A stretch of DNA of 20,390 bases from Chloroflexota bacterium. GTDB taxonomy: Bacteria > Chloroflexota > Limnocylindria > Limnocylindrales > CSP1-4. Where the stretch lies: positions 1 to 20,390 of the forward strand of contig JAGDMV010000007.1 of NCBI GenBank assembly GCA_017860675.1, written 5' to 3'. The notes beneath the pieces were generated by a model, which was not told the origin of the DNA, did not search any database, and saw nothing but the letters and a program-made list of their open reading frames with translations. This document shows positions 7,279-14,330 of this stretch, one piece after another. A program made the position numbers and the translations under genes. Position 1 is the stretch's first letter. Each line of letters begins with the position of its first letter.

Positions 7279-9872
7279 GGTCCCGATGATAGGCGAGCGG
7301 CGAGGGCCGGCCGGGTCCTCCGCGCGGCCGCGGTCGGCTCGACGGCGACCACGCCGGAGAACTGCCACCTAGCGCCGGCGCCGCCGGTCACCATCCGCGG
7401 ACGCGACGGCCGGGCGGTCGCGGTGCCCCGGGCGGCCGAGCCGGCACCCGCCTCCTCCCGCTCGGCCCGGACGACGACCCGGTCCTGGTCGAGCGCGGCC
7501 TCGATCGTGCCCTGGCGGTCGGTGCGGTACACCGCCACACCCCGTTCCTGCAGGGCTGCGAGCGTCGCCGGCGACGGGTGGCCGTAGTCGTTGCGGGCCG
7601 CGACGCTGATGACCGCGACCCGCGGTCGGAGCGCGTCGAGCAGGGCAGCGCTGGACGAGCCACTCGAGCCGTGGTGGCCCACCTTGAGGAGGTCGACTCG
7701 TGGCAGACCGCGGCTGACGACGATGGCCTCGGCGGCTGCCTCCATGTCGCCGGCGAGCAGGAAGCGTCGCCCGCCGGCCTCCCCGAGGATGACGATGGAG
7801 GAGTCGTTCAGGGCGCTGCCGTCGTCGGTCGGTTCGGTCGGGACGGCAGTGCTGTCCGGCCAGACGGCCCGCAGGCTGACGCCGTCGAGACCGACGGCCG
7901 AGCCGGCCAGCAGCCGGCCGGTCGGTACCCCCCGCCGCGCCAGGACCGCCGTCCAGGCCGCGAACCCTGGACCTTCACCTCGAGCACCGGTGTCGAGGGC
8001 CCGGCCAACGGCATAGCGCTCGACGACGAGCGGCAGGCCGGCGACGTGATCCTCGTGCGGGTGGGTCAGGATGACGAGGTCGAGCCGGCGGTCCCACGGC
8101 GGGATGTGCCGGTCGAGCTCCACGAGGAGGCGGTCCGGGTCGGGGCCGCCGTCGATCAGCACCCTCCCGCCGCGCCCGGTCTCCACCAGGATGGCGTCGC
8201 CCTGACCGACGTCGAGGACCATGACGTGCACTTGTCCGTCGGGCCGGGTCGCGGCTGCGATGATGACGAGGCCGGCGGCGAGGGCGAGCGCCGCGAGGGC
8301 GACGCGCGCCGGGCGGCTCATCGTCCGGCGCTCCCGCGTCCGCTCGGGCCGCTGGCGGTCGACGCCCCGGCGGTCGCGGTCCGGCGGGCGGTCAGTGGCC
8401 GGGTGCGGGGGGCGTTCTCGCCTCGTGCGGCCCAGGGCGCGAAGCCGGCGGCGGAGGGCGACGAGGACCAGGGCGCCCGCGGCCAGACCAGCGGCCGCAG
8501 CATCGAGCGGCGGCTCGAGGGTGAGCCCGGCCAGCGGCAGGCCGGCCCCCGCACGCACGATCACCACGAGCGCCTCCAGCACCACCGCGGCCGGCAGCCC
8601 GGCGATCACGGCGACGACCGCCGGCGTCCCGACCATCGTGAGGACGCCGCCTGCTGCCGCGACGCACCCGGCCGCCATCGCCGCCGGGACGAGCGGCACA
8701 ACGGCCAGGTTGAGCAGCGGCGCAAGCGGCGCGAGCCTGCCGAACTCGAGCAGGACGATGGGCAGCGTCGCGGCCTGCGCGGCGAGCGACACGCCGAGTC
8801 CCTCCACGATCCAGCCGGGCAGCCACGGCAGGGTGTGCTCCAGCCGCTGCGTGATCGGCGCGGACCAGGCCAGCAGCCCGGCCGTCGCCGCGGCGGACAG
8901 CTGGAAGCCGGGGTCGAGGCAGGTGGCCGGGCCTGCCACCACGATCCCGGTGACCGCCAGGCCGAGAGCCGCGGCTGCGGTCCCGGGCCGGCCGCCGGCC
9001 CGGGCGACGAGGGCGACGCCGGCCATCGCCGCCGCGCGCACGACCGAGGCCGACGCCCCGGCGAACAGCGTGTAGCCGACGATCACGGCGAGGGTCGCGG
9101 CCAGTCGGACGCGGGCGGGGCGGCGCGCCAGGAGCGCTGCCGCGAGCCCGCCGACGAGGGCGATGTTCCAGCCCGAGATGGCGAGGACGTGCGACAGGCC
9201 GGTCGCGGTGAAGTCGGTCGCCAGCTCGCGGTCGACCCGCTCTCGGAGGCCGACAAGGATCCCCGCGGCCAGCCCGGCGGCCGGCTCGGGCAGCGCCCTC
9301 GCGAGCGCCGCGTCCACGGCTCGGCGAGCGGCTTCCAGCGTGCCCCCCGGGCCGGGATCGGCGGGCAGCAGGGCCAGCTCGTCGCTGCGGAGCGTGCCGG
9401 CGATCCCGTTCCTCGCCAGGTAGGCGCCGTACTCGGAGTCCGGCGGCGGCTCGACCCGGCCGACGAGCTCGACGCGGTCGCCGGGGACGACCGGCGGGTA
9501 GCGCGGCGCCCTGACCGCGAGGAGCGGCGCCTCGGCGCCGTCGAGCCGGGCGACGAAGCGCTGCGAGCCGTCGAGCGGTGACGAGACCGCGGACACCGTC
9601 GCCATCCACGGGCCCGACCCTGCCGGCAGCGTCGCAGGGACCGGTGAGTCACCTGCCAGCAGCAGGCGGAGCACGACGGCGAGCACCCCGACCGCCACGG
9701 CACCGAGCCGGGCAGCCGCAACGGGACGCCCGGTCGTGGCGAGGGCAACGGCCGAGGCGATCGCAGCAGCGGCAAGGAACGCGGCGGCGGCCCGGGGCTG
9801 CCCTCCGCCGTCGGAGAGCACCAAGGCCGCGCCGGCGGCGCCCGCCGCCAGGCAGGCGCTCCGCGGGATCAC
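6966..9872 (-). CDS. comEC: DNA internalization protein ComEC/Rec2
   Basis: A polytopic membrane protein that carries single-stranded DNA into the cytoplasm during natural transformation. The GTG start at 9872 overlaps the comEA stop (GTGA). Residues 1-75 hold N-terminal membrane segments, 85-170 an OB-like DUF4131 region, and 195-475 the Competence domain with GLSHVLAISGWNIAL (225-239) and several hydrophobic helices. An Arg-rich linker (474-520) precedes another hydrophobic segment (about 522-541) and the metallo-beta-lactamase-like domain (545-805): DVGQGD, LIDGG, THPHEDH (603-609), LLAGDME, KVGHHGSS (730-737) and NDYGHPSP. All metal-site motifs are intact. The frame stays open to 968 residues; from about 806 on it is Arg/Pro/Ser-rich, without family similarity, and overlaps the HD gene by 313 bases. 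A conventional end near 7450 is likely, so the true 3' end is uncertain. Confidence 0.9.
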   Translation of the reverse strand: MIPRSACLAAGAAGAALVLSDGGGQPRAAAAFLAAAAIASAVALATTGRPVAAARLGAVAVGVLAVVLRLLLAGDSPVPATLPAGSGPWMATVSAVSSPLDGSQRFVARLDGAEAPLLAVRAPRYPPVVPGDRVELVGRVEPPPDSEYGAYLARNGIAGTLRSDELALLPADPGPGGTLEAARRAVDAALARALPEPAAGLAAGILVGLRERVDRELATDFTATGLSHVLAISGWNIALVGGLAAALLARRPARVRLAATLAVIVGYTLFAGASASVVRAAAMAGVALVARAGGRPGTAAAALGLAVTGIVVAGPATCLDPGFQLSAAATAGLLAWSAPITQRLEHTLPWLPGWIVEGLGVSLAAQAATLPIVLLEFGRLAPLAPLLNLAVVPLVPAAMAAGCVAAAGGVLTMVGTPAVVAVIAGLPAAVVLEALVVIVRAGAGLPLAGLTLEPPLDAAAAGLAAGALVLVALRRRLRALGRTRRERPPHPATDRPPDRDRRGVDRQRPERTRERRTMSRPARVALAALALAAGLVIIAAATRPDGQVHVMVLDVGQGDAILVETGRGGRVLIDGGPDPDRLLVELDRHIPPWDRRLDLVILTHPHEDHVAGLPLVVERYAVGRALDTGARGEGPGFAAWTAVLARRGVPTGRLLAGSAVGLDGVSLRAVWPDSTAVPTEPTDDGSALNDSSIVILGEAGGRRFLLAGDMEAAAEAIVVSRGLPRVDLLKVGHHGSSGSSSAALLDALRPRVAVISVAARNDYGHPSPATLAALQERGVAVYRTDRQGTIEAALDQDRVVVRAEREEAGAGSAARGTATARPSRPRMVTGGAGARWQFSGVVAVEPTAAARRTRPALAARLSSGPCRCPGVSTPPPCSSRFDRRRGTSATRGRWPRSPPGSRSGPRPGRGARSRSTAASSRPPLCSTTRASSCPTTIRPGCSATARHRPSGSPATGTRSWARPSRLMR

Positions 9873-10642
9873 CGGTCGACTGCCACGAGCGCCTGGATCT
9901 TGGCGAAGGTCGCGGGGCCGACCAGACCGCGCGTGCGCAAGTCGTCGACCGACGCATACGGCTCCTGCTCGCGGGCGGCGATGATCTTGGCCGCGGTCAC
10001 GGGCCCGATGCCCGGCAGCGCCTCGAGCTCGGCTGCGGTCGCCCGGTTGAGGTCGACCGGGCCCGCCGGGGAATTCGGCCCCGAGGACGACGGGTCGCCG
10101 GTTGGCGGCGCACCCGTCGCGGTGAGTCCAGGCTCCCCCCGCGCCGGGATGCGCACACGCTCTCCGTCGGCGATGACGGCCGCCAGGTTGAGCCGGTCGG
10201 ATGCGGCCGCGACGTCGACTCCCGCGCTGTAGCCGCCCGCGGCGGCGATCGCATCGGCGACGCGGCTGCCGGCCGCGAGTCGGTAGACGCCCGGCCGCTT
10301 CACCGCCCCACCGACGTCCACGGTGATCGACGTCCGCTCCCCGGCGTTCGCCGGGTCCACCTCGACGGCGGGGGTCGCGCCGGTCTCGACGCCGGCCAGC
10401 GTCAGCTCCGTCGGTCGGCCGGTCGTCGTCGCGAGGGCGATGCCGGCCAGGACGACTGCCGCGACGATGCCGGCCCCGGCGATGGCCCACTGGCGCGGTC
10501 GCACGGGTCCGTCCGCTGGCTGCGACGTCGCGCCCACGGGACCGGTGCGGCCGTCGGGGACGCCCGGGCCGGAGACGGCACGGAGATGCCCGTGCCCTTC
10601 GGGCTCCTCGAGCGAGCGCCAGGGTGCGCTGCCATGGTCCAT
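9869..10642 (-). CDS. comEA: Competence protein ComEA (SLBB + helix-hairpin-helix DNA receptor)
   Basis: A 257-residue membrane-anchored double-stranded DNA receptor. The ATG at 10642 is chosen because GGGGAG lies 7 bases upstream; the open frame continues further but reads as Arg/Pro-rich shadow. Residues 1-50 are cytoplasmic, 51-73 a single membrane helix, about 105-165 an SLBB domain (ITVDVGGAVKRPGVYRL, then GSRVADAIAAAGG), 166-195 a Gly/Pro/Ser linker, and 196-256 paired HhH motifs (VDLNRATAAELEALPGIGP then TAAKIIAAREQEPYASVDDL). The final residues run into the comEC GTG. Together with comEC this gives an inner-membrane DNA uptake module; pilus, DprA and ComF genes are not in the window. 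Confidence 0.94.
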   Translation of the reverse strand: MDHGSAPWRSLEEPEGHGHLRAVSGPGVPDGRTGPVGATSQPADGPVRPRQWAIAGAGIVAAVVLAGIALATTTGRPTELTLAGVETGATPAVEVDPANAGERTSITVDVGGAVKRPGVYRLAAGSRVADAIAAAGGYSAGVDVAAASDRLNLAAVIADGERVRIPARGEPGLTATGAPPTGDPSSSGPNSPAGPVDLNRATAAELEALPGIGPVTAAKIIAAREQEPYASVDDLRTRGLVGPATFAKIQALVAVDR

Positions 10643-10860
10643 CGCACGACTCCCCGGCGGGCGTGCGCGGCGAGCGTGGGTTCGTCCCGGGCGCGGCGGC
10701 CGGCCGTGGACGCGTAGCGCCCGCCGCTGGGGGCACATCCTGCGGCGGGCGTCAGGCGGACGCTAACAGGGGGCGCTTATCGGTCGCTTATCCATGTGGC
10801 GGCGAATCGGGGACGCTCGGGGACGAGTCACGATGATCGGCGTGGCGAGGCTGGCGCCGG
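10643..10860 (-). promoter_or_regulatory. comEA upstream region: 10-bp hairpin and two tandem-repeat pairs
   Basis: This 218-bp gap lies between the LLM oxidoreductase stop and comEA, both on the minus strand. It contains a perfect 10-bp inverted repeat (10718-10727 with 10742-10751, 14-base loop), either an LLM 3' hairpin or a comEA leader hairpin, with no T-run. Further upstream of comEA are two direct-repeat pairs: CGCTTATC at 10774-10781 and 10785-10792 (11-bp period) and TCGGGGACG at 10807-10815 and 10817-10825 (10-bp period). The helical-turn spacing fits regulator half-sites lying on one face of DNA. No -35/-10 pair can be assigned with confidence. Confidence 0.4.
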
Positions 10861-11802
10861 TCAGCCGCCGCGCTCCAGCATCGGCCTCACCTCGGTCACC
10901 AGCCGGGTCATCGATTCCTCGTCGAACGTGGCCGGGAAGCCCGCGACCAGGTGGCGGTAGCCGATCTCCAGGTACGGGGCAAGGCGGGCAGCAACGTCCT
11001 CCGGCGTCCCGACCGGCTGGTCCGACCACAGGCGAGCGATCCGGTTGCGCCGGAAGGCCTCACGGAAGAGGCGCTCGGCTTCCGCCCGGTCATCGCGGAT
11101 GAAGACCGCCCCGATCCCCGTGGTGCGCTCGATCTCGGCCGGGTCGCGGCCCACCGCGGCGCAGTGCTCGAGCAGGATGGCCTCCTTGCGTCGCACGCTG
11201 GCCGGCCCGTCACCGACGTTGTTCATGTCGGCGTACTGCGCCACCAGCCGGAGGGTCACCTTCTCGCCGCCGCCCCCGACCAGGATCGGCAGCCGGCGCT
11301 GGATCGGCGGCGGCAGGTTGCGGGTCGCCTTCGACCGGTAGCGCGGCCCGGCCGCCGTCGGCTCGGTCCCGTCGAGCATCCCGCGCATCACCGGCAGCGC
11401 CTCCGCCAGCCAGCGGAGCCGCTCGGGAAAGCCCGAGCCGAACTCGAGGCCGAACGCCTCGTGCTCCTCGGCGAACCAGGCCGCGCCGATCCCGAGGATC
11501 GCCCGCCCGTTGCTGACGTGGTCGAGGGTCGTGGCCATCTTGGCCACCAGGGCCGGCTCCCGGAAGGGGTTCGCCCCGACCATCAGGCCGATCCGGATGC
11601 GCTGGGTCGCCTGGGCCCAGGCGGTCACCGTCAGCCAGCCCTCGAAGATGGGCCCGTGTGAGTCTCCGATGATCGGGTAGAGGTGGTCCCACGTCCACAG
11701 CGTGTCGTAGCCGAGCTGGTCGGCCCGCACGCCGGCCGCGAGGAGGCTCGGCCAGTCCGTGTACTGGTTCCAGCAGAGGGCTCCGATCCTGACTTCGCTC
11801 AA
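10861..11802 (-). CDS. LLM-class (luciferase-like) flavin/F420-dependent oxidoreductase
   Basis: A 313-residue protein of the bacterial luciferase-like monooxygenase superfamily, a TIM barrel using FMN or F420. The TTG start at 11802 has GGAG six bases upstream, and the first residues SEVRIGALCWNQYTDWPSL fit the family opening. Landmarks are ADQLGYDTLWTWDHL (about 27-41), IRIGLMVGANPFREPALVAKMATTLDHVSNGRAILGIGAAW (about 69-109), PILVGGGGEKVTLRLVAQYAD near 170-190, and PVGTPEDVAARL near the C-terminus. These resemble proteins annotated as F420-dependent oxidoreductases, but the cofactor cannot be read from sequence and the substrate is unknown. A cupin gene ends 48 bp upstream on the same strand, so the two may be co-transcribed. 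Confidence 0.87.
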   Translation of the reverse strand: MSEVRIGALCWNQYTDWPSLLAAGVRADQLGYDTLWTWDHLYPIIGDSHGPIFEGWLTVTAWAQATQRIRIGLMVGANPFREPALVAKMATTLDHVSNGRAILGIGAAWFAEEHEAFGLEFGSGFPERLRWLAEALPVMRGMLDGTEPTAAGPRYRSKATRNLPPPIQRRLPILVGGGGEKVTLRLVAQYADMNNVGDGPASVRRKEAILLEHCAAVGRDPAEIERTTGIGAVFIRDDRAEAERLFREAFRRNRIARLWSDQPVGTPEDVAARLAPYLEIGYRHLVAGFPATFDEESMTRLVTEVRPMLERGG

Positions 11803-11850
11803 CTCACGCTCCGTCTGCTCGGGGAAGGTCGACAGGTTGGTTGGCGCAGG

Positions 11851-12195
11851 TCAATCCTGCCTGACGATGTCGACCGAGATCTCCACCGCCGGGATCGTTC
11901 CCCGGTTCTCGAGCCAATGGCTCGTGTTCCGATCCTCCGGCCAGCCCACTCCCGGCCCATAGTCCGTGGCGACCCCGCTTCGATGGTCAGTGATCGTTCC
12001 CTGCAGGATGTAGACGGTGCCCGGCCTGCCTTTATGGTCGTGAATCGGGCCGAACACGCCTCCCGGCTCGATGGTCACCATGCGCATTCGAAGCTGGCGC
12101 CCTGCCATCCCCTCGATCTCATCGGCCAGGTCAACCGTTGCCAGCACCTCCACCGCGACACCTCTCGTCGCCGGTGCCACCTGTTCGTTGCTCAT
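11851..12195 (-). CDS. Small single-domain cupin protein
   Basis: A 114-residue cupin beta-barrel protein. The ATG at 12195 is chosen because GAGGAGAG lies directly upstream; in-frame sequence further 5' is unlike the family. Motif 1 is visible as GPIHDHKGRPGTVYILQG (H52, H54), and motif 2 as GWPEDRNTSHWLENRG (H93). The glutamate usually found four residues or so after HxH is missing, so the metal site would have three histidines only, or a different ligand. The size and single domain fit small sugar- or metabolite-binding or quercetinase-like cupins; no substrate can be assigned. It sits upstream of the LLM oxidoreductase and diverges from the response regulator gene. Confidence 0.82.
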   Translation of the reverse strand: MSNEQVAPATRGVAVEVLATVDLADEIEGMAGRQLRMRMVTIEPGGVFGPIHDHKGRPGTVYILQGTITDHRSGVATDYGPGVGWPEDRNTSHWLENRGTIPAVEISVDIVRQD

Positions 12196-12448
12196 CGTGC
12201 TCTCCTCTGTCCGTCCAGGGGTTCCAGCACTGTGCTCCGAAGCCTCTCCTCCTCCGGTGGCCAGTCTAGGCGTCATCGCCCGGCCGAGGAGGTCATCGCG
12301 CTGCCTTCGGGCCCGGGCCCGCACCCGGGCTGCGACCTCGGCCGCCAACGGGGGAGCGCCTGGACCGACGCCATTCCGGGCTCGAATGGCGCGATTGGAG
12401 GGACGGCCGCCAACGCCGCGTTAACAATCGCGCCTATCCTGTGAGGAC
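12196..12448. promoter_or_regulatory. Divergent promoter region, cupin / response regulator
   Basis: This 253-bp gap separates divergent genes. On the plus side, TATCCT (12435-12440, fits TANNNT) lies eight bases before the response-regulator ATG, so transcription would start at or next to the ATG (leaderless type). A perfect 8-bp dyad, CGCCATTC/GAATGGCG (12369-12376 with 12384-12391), is centred about 67 bp upstream. GTTAACA (12420-12426) resembles one PHO-box unit. A second hairpin, GCCCGGG/CCCGGGC (12311-12317 with 12324-12330), overlaps the 12-bp palindrome at 12309-12320. On the minus side TAGACT (plus-strand 12263-12268) is a possible -10 for the cupin gene, leaving a 67-base leader. 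Confidence 0.4.
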
Positions 12449-13138
12449 ATGGCCCGAACGATCCTCGTCGTGGACGACGAGCCCACGGTCCGCGAGACGG
12501 TCGCGGAGGCCCTCACTGCCGACGGTTTCAGCGTGTTCGCTGCCGCCGACGGCCGGGAGGCCCTGGACCGCTTCCGCGAGCGCCAGCCGGACCTCGTGGT
12601 GCTCGACCTGATGCTCCCCCAGCTCTCGGGGATCGAGGTCTGCCGGATCCTGCGGGCCGAGTCGGGCGTGCCGATCATCATGCTGACGGCCCGCAGCTCG
12701 GAGCTGGACAAGGTCGTTGGCCTGGAACTGGGCGCCGACGACTACGTAACCAAGCCGTTCAGCCTGCGCGAGCTGTCGGCCCGAATCCGGGCGCTCCTGC
12801 GGCGGGTTGACCAGGCCAGCGGTGCCGGTCCCCAGGCCGTCGAGCTGGGCTCCGTCACCGTCGATCTCGCCGGACACCGGCTGCTGCGCGACGGCGCTCC
12901 AGTCGCCCTCAAGCCGAGGGTCTTCGACCTGCTGGCCTTCCTTGTCAGCCATCCCGGCCAGGTGTTCAGCCGGGAGCGCCTGCTCGAGCAGGTCTGGGGG
13001 TACGACTACCCGGGCGAGACGCGCACCGTCGACGTCCACGTGCACTGGCTCCGGGCTGCGATCGAGGACGACCCGGGCTCGCCCCGCTTCATCCAGACCG
13101 TCCGCGGCACCGGCTACGTCTTCCGGCGCGATGCCTGA
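12449..13138 (+). CDS. phoB: PhoB/OmpR-family response regulator (phosphate regulon)
   Basis: A 229-residue two-component regulator. The receiver domain (1-118) starts MARTILVVDDEP and has the acidic pair D9-D10, phospho-acceptor D53 (VLDLMLP), T80 and K102 (TKPF). The C-terminal winged helix (about 132-228) has LKPRVFDLLAFLVSHPGQVFSRERLLEQVWGYDY and the wing RGTGYVFR, typical of the OmpR/PhoB class. The pho role is inferred from its position next to the kinase and the pst operon; equivalents are PhoP and RegX3 in Gram-positive bacteria. The only ribosome-site-like sequence (GAGGA) is one base from the ATG, too close to work normally, and TATCCT just upstream suggests a leaderless mRNA. The kinase gene starts eight bases before this stop. 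Confidence 0.93.
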   Translation: MARTILVVDDEPTVRETVAEALTADGFSVFAAADGREALDRFRERQPDLVVLDLMLPQLSGIEVCRILRAESGVPIIMLTARSSELDKVVGLELGADDYVTKPFSLRELSARIRALLRRVDQASGAGPQAVELGSVTVDLAGHRLLRDGAPVALKPRVFDLLAFLVSHPGQVFSRERLLEQVWGYDYPGETRTVDVHVHWLRAAIEDDPGSPRFIQTVRGTGYVFRRDA

Positions 13139-14330
13139 TCGCCGGTTCGCCGCTGCCTCGCCGCCAGGACCTGGCCAGGCCGTCTCGCAAGACACTGGCG
13201 ACCCAGTCGACCTCGATGTCGATGCGCTGCTCGCGGCGGCGGGCGTCGGGATCCTGCGCGTTTCGTCCGACCTGATGGTGACGGCCGCGAGTCCGGCCGC
13301 CGAAATCCTGCTCGGCCGCCGGGTCGGGGTGCTCGCCGGCCGGAGCGTCATGGAGGCGCTCACCGACCACCGTGCCGAGACGCTCGTGCGGCGTGCCCTC
13401 GAGACCGGTTCGGCCGCAGGCGAGCTGGCCGCGCGGGGCCAGAACGCCCGGACGCTGGTGCTCCACGCACGGCGGACCGAGGGTGGCGACGCGTGGGTCG
13501 TGCTGCAGGACGTCAGCGAGCTGCGCAGTCTCCAGCGGATGCGGGCGGAGTTCATCGACAACCTCTCGCACGAGCTGCGCACCCCGCTGACGACGATCAG
13601 CCTCCTGGCCGAGACCCTGTCACGGGACGCCGGGAACCTACCGCCGAAGGCGGCCGATCGGGTTGCCCGGATCGAGGTCGAGACCGGTCATCTCGTCCAG
13701 ATGGTCAACGAGATGCTCGACCTGGCGCGGATCGAGAGCGGCACGCGCCTGCTCGTGCTCGACGATGTCGACCTGGGCCGGATGGCGGCCGCGACGGTCG
13801 AGCGCATCGCCCTCTTCGCCGAGCGCCAGGGCATCACCGTCCGGCTGGACGTGGCGCCCGACACGCCCCACGTCCGGGGCGACACGGCGAGACTGGGGCA
13901 GGCGCTCCTCAACCTGGTCCACAACGCCGTCAAGTTCAGCGCCGCTGGCGGCGAGGTCGTGATCCGTGTCCAGCCAGGCGAGGGCGAGGTGGTCGTCGCC
14001 GTCGTCGACCACGGGACCGGGATCCCGGCCAGTGCCCTGCCCCGGATCTTCGAGCGGTTCTTCAAGGTCGACCGGTCGCGGGCACGCGAGGGCGGCGGCA
14101 CGGGTCTGGGTCTCGCGATCACCCGCCATGTCGTCGAAGCTCACGGCGGCCGGATCTGGGTCGAGAGCGAGGAGGGGGCCGGCTCGACCTTCGCGTTCGC
14201 GATCCCGGTCGGCGGCCCCGACCGCGACGCGGGTTCAGCCCCGGCACCGGCCGGTGCGGACGGTGAGGCCCGGCGGCAGGCCGGGCCCGATCAGGGGTTC
14301 AGGTCCTCGGTTGCGCCCGTGGCAAAGTAG
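13131..14330 (+). CDS. phoR: PAS-containing sensor histidine kinase (PhoR-like), no transmembrane segment
   Basis: A 399-residue kinase expected to phosphorylate the adjacent response regulator. The ATG at 13131 overlaps the regulator's stop region by eight bases without its own Shine-Dalgarno, implying coupling. Residues 1-28 are polar, about 31-130 a PAS domain (AAAGVGILRVSSDLMV to WVVLQDVSE), 138-200 the HisKA dimerisation helix pair with H147 (NLSHELRTPL), and 250-360 HATPase_c with N-box N265 (LVHNAVKFS), G1 DHGTGIP (293-299) and G2 GGGTGLGLAI (321-330). All catalytic boxes are intact. Classical PhoR and SenX3 have N-terminal membrane helices; none is visible here, so it is probably cytosolic or recruited through PhoU. 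The last 40 bases overlap phoU on the other strand. Confidence 0.9.
   Translation: MPDRRFAAASPPGPGQAVSQDTGDPVDLDVDALLAAAGVGILRVSSDLMVTAASPAAEILLGRRVGVLAGRSVMEALTDHRAETLVRRALETGSAAGELAARGQNARTLVLHARRTEGGDAWVVLQDVSELRSLQRMRAEFIDNLSHELRTPLTTISLLAETLSRDAGNLPPKAADRVARIEVETGHLVQMVNEMLDLARIESGTRLLVLDDVDLGRMAAATVERIALFAERQGITVRLDVAPDTPHVRGDTARLGQALLNLVHNAVKFSAAGGEVVIRVQPGEGEVVVAVVDHGTGIPASALPRIFERFFKVDRSRAREGGGTGLGLAITRHVVEAHGGRIWVESEEGAGSTFAFAIPVGGPDRDAGSAPAPAGADGEARRQAGPDQGFRSSVAPVAK

Noticed and set aside
7578..9581. A 667-codon plus-strand open frame opposite comEC
   Set aside because: It is antisense to a gene with complete ComEC motifs. Its composition (runs of Gly, Arg, Asp, Glu, Gln) is what GC-rich coding DNA gives on the opposite strand, and it has no recognisable domain.
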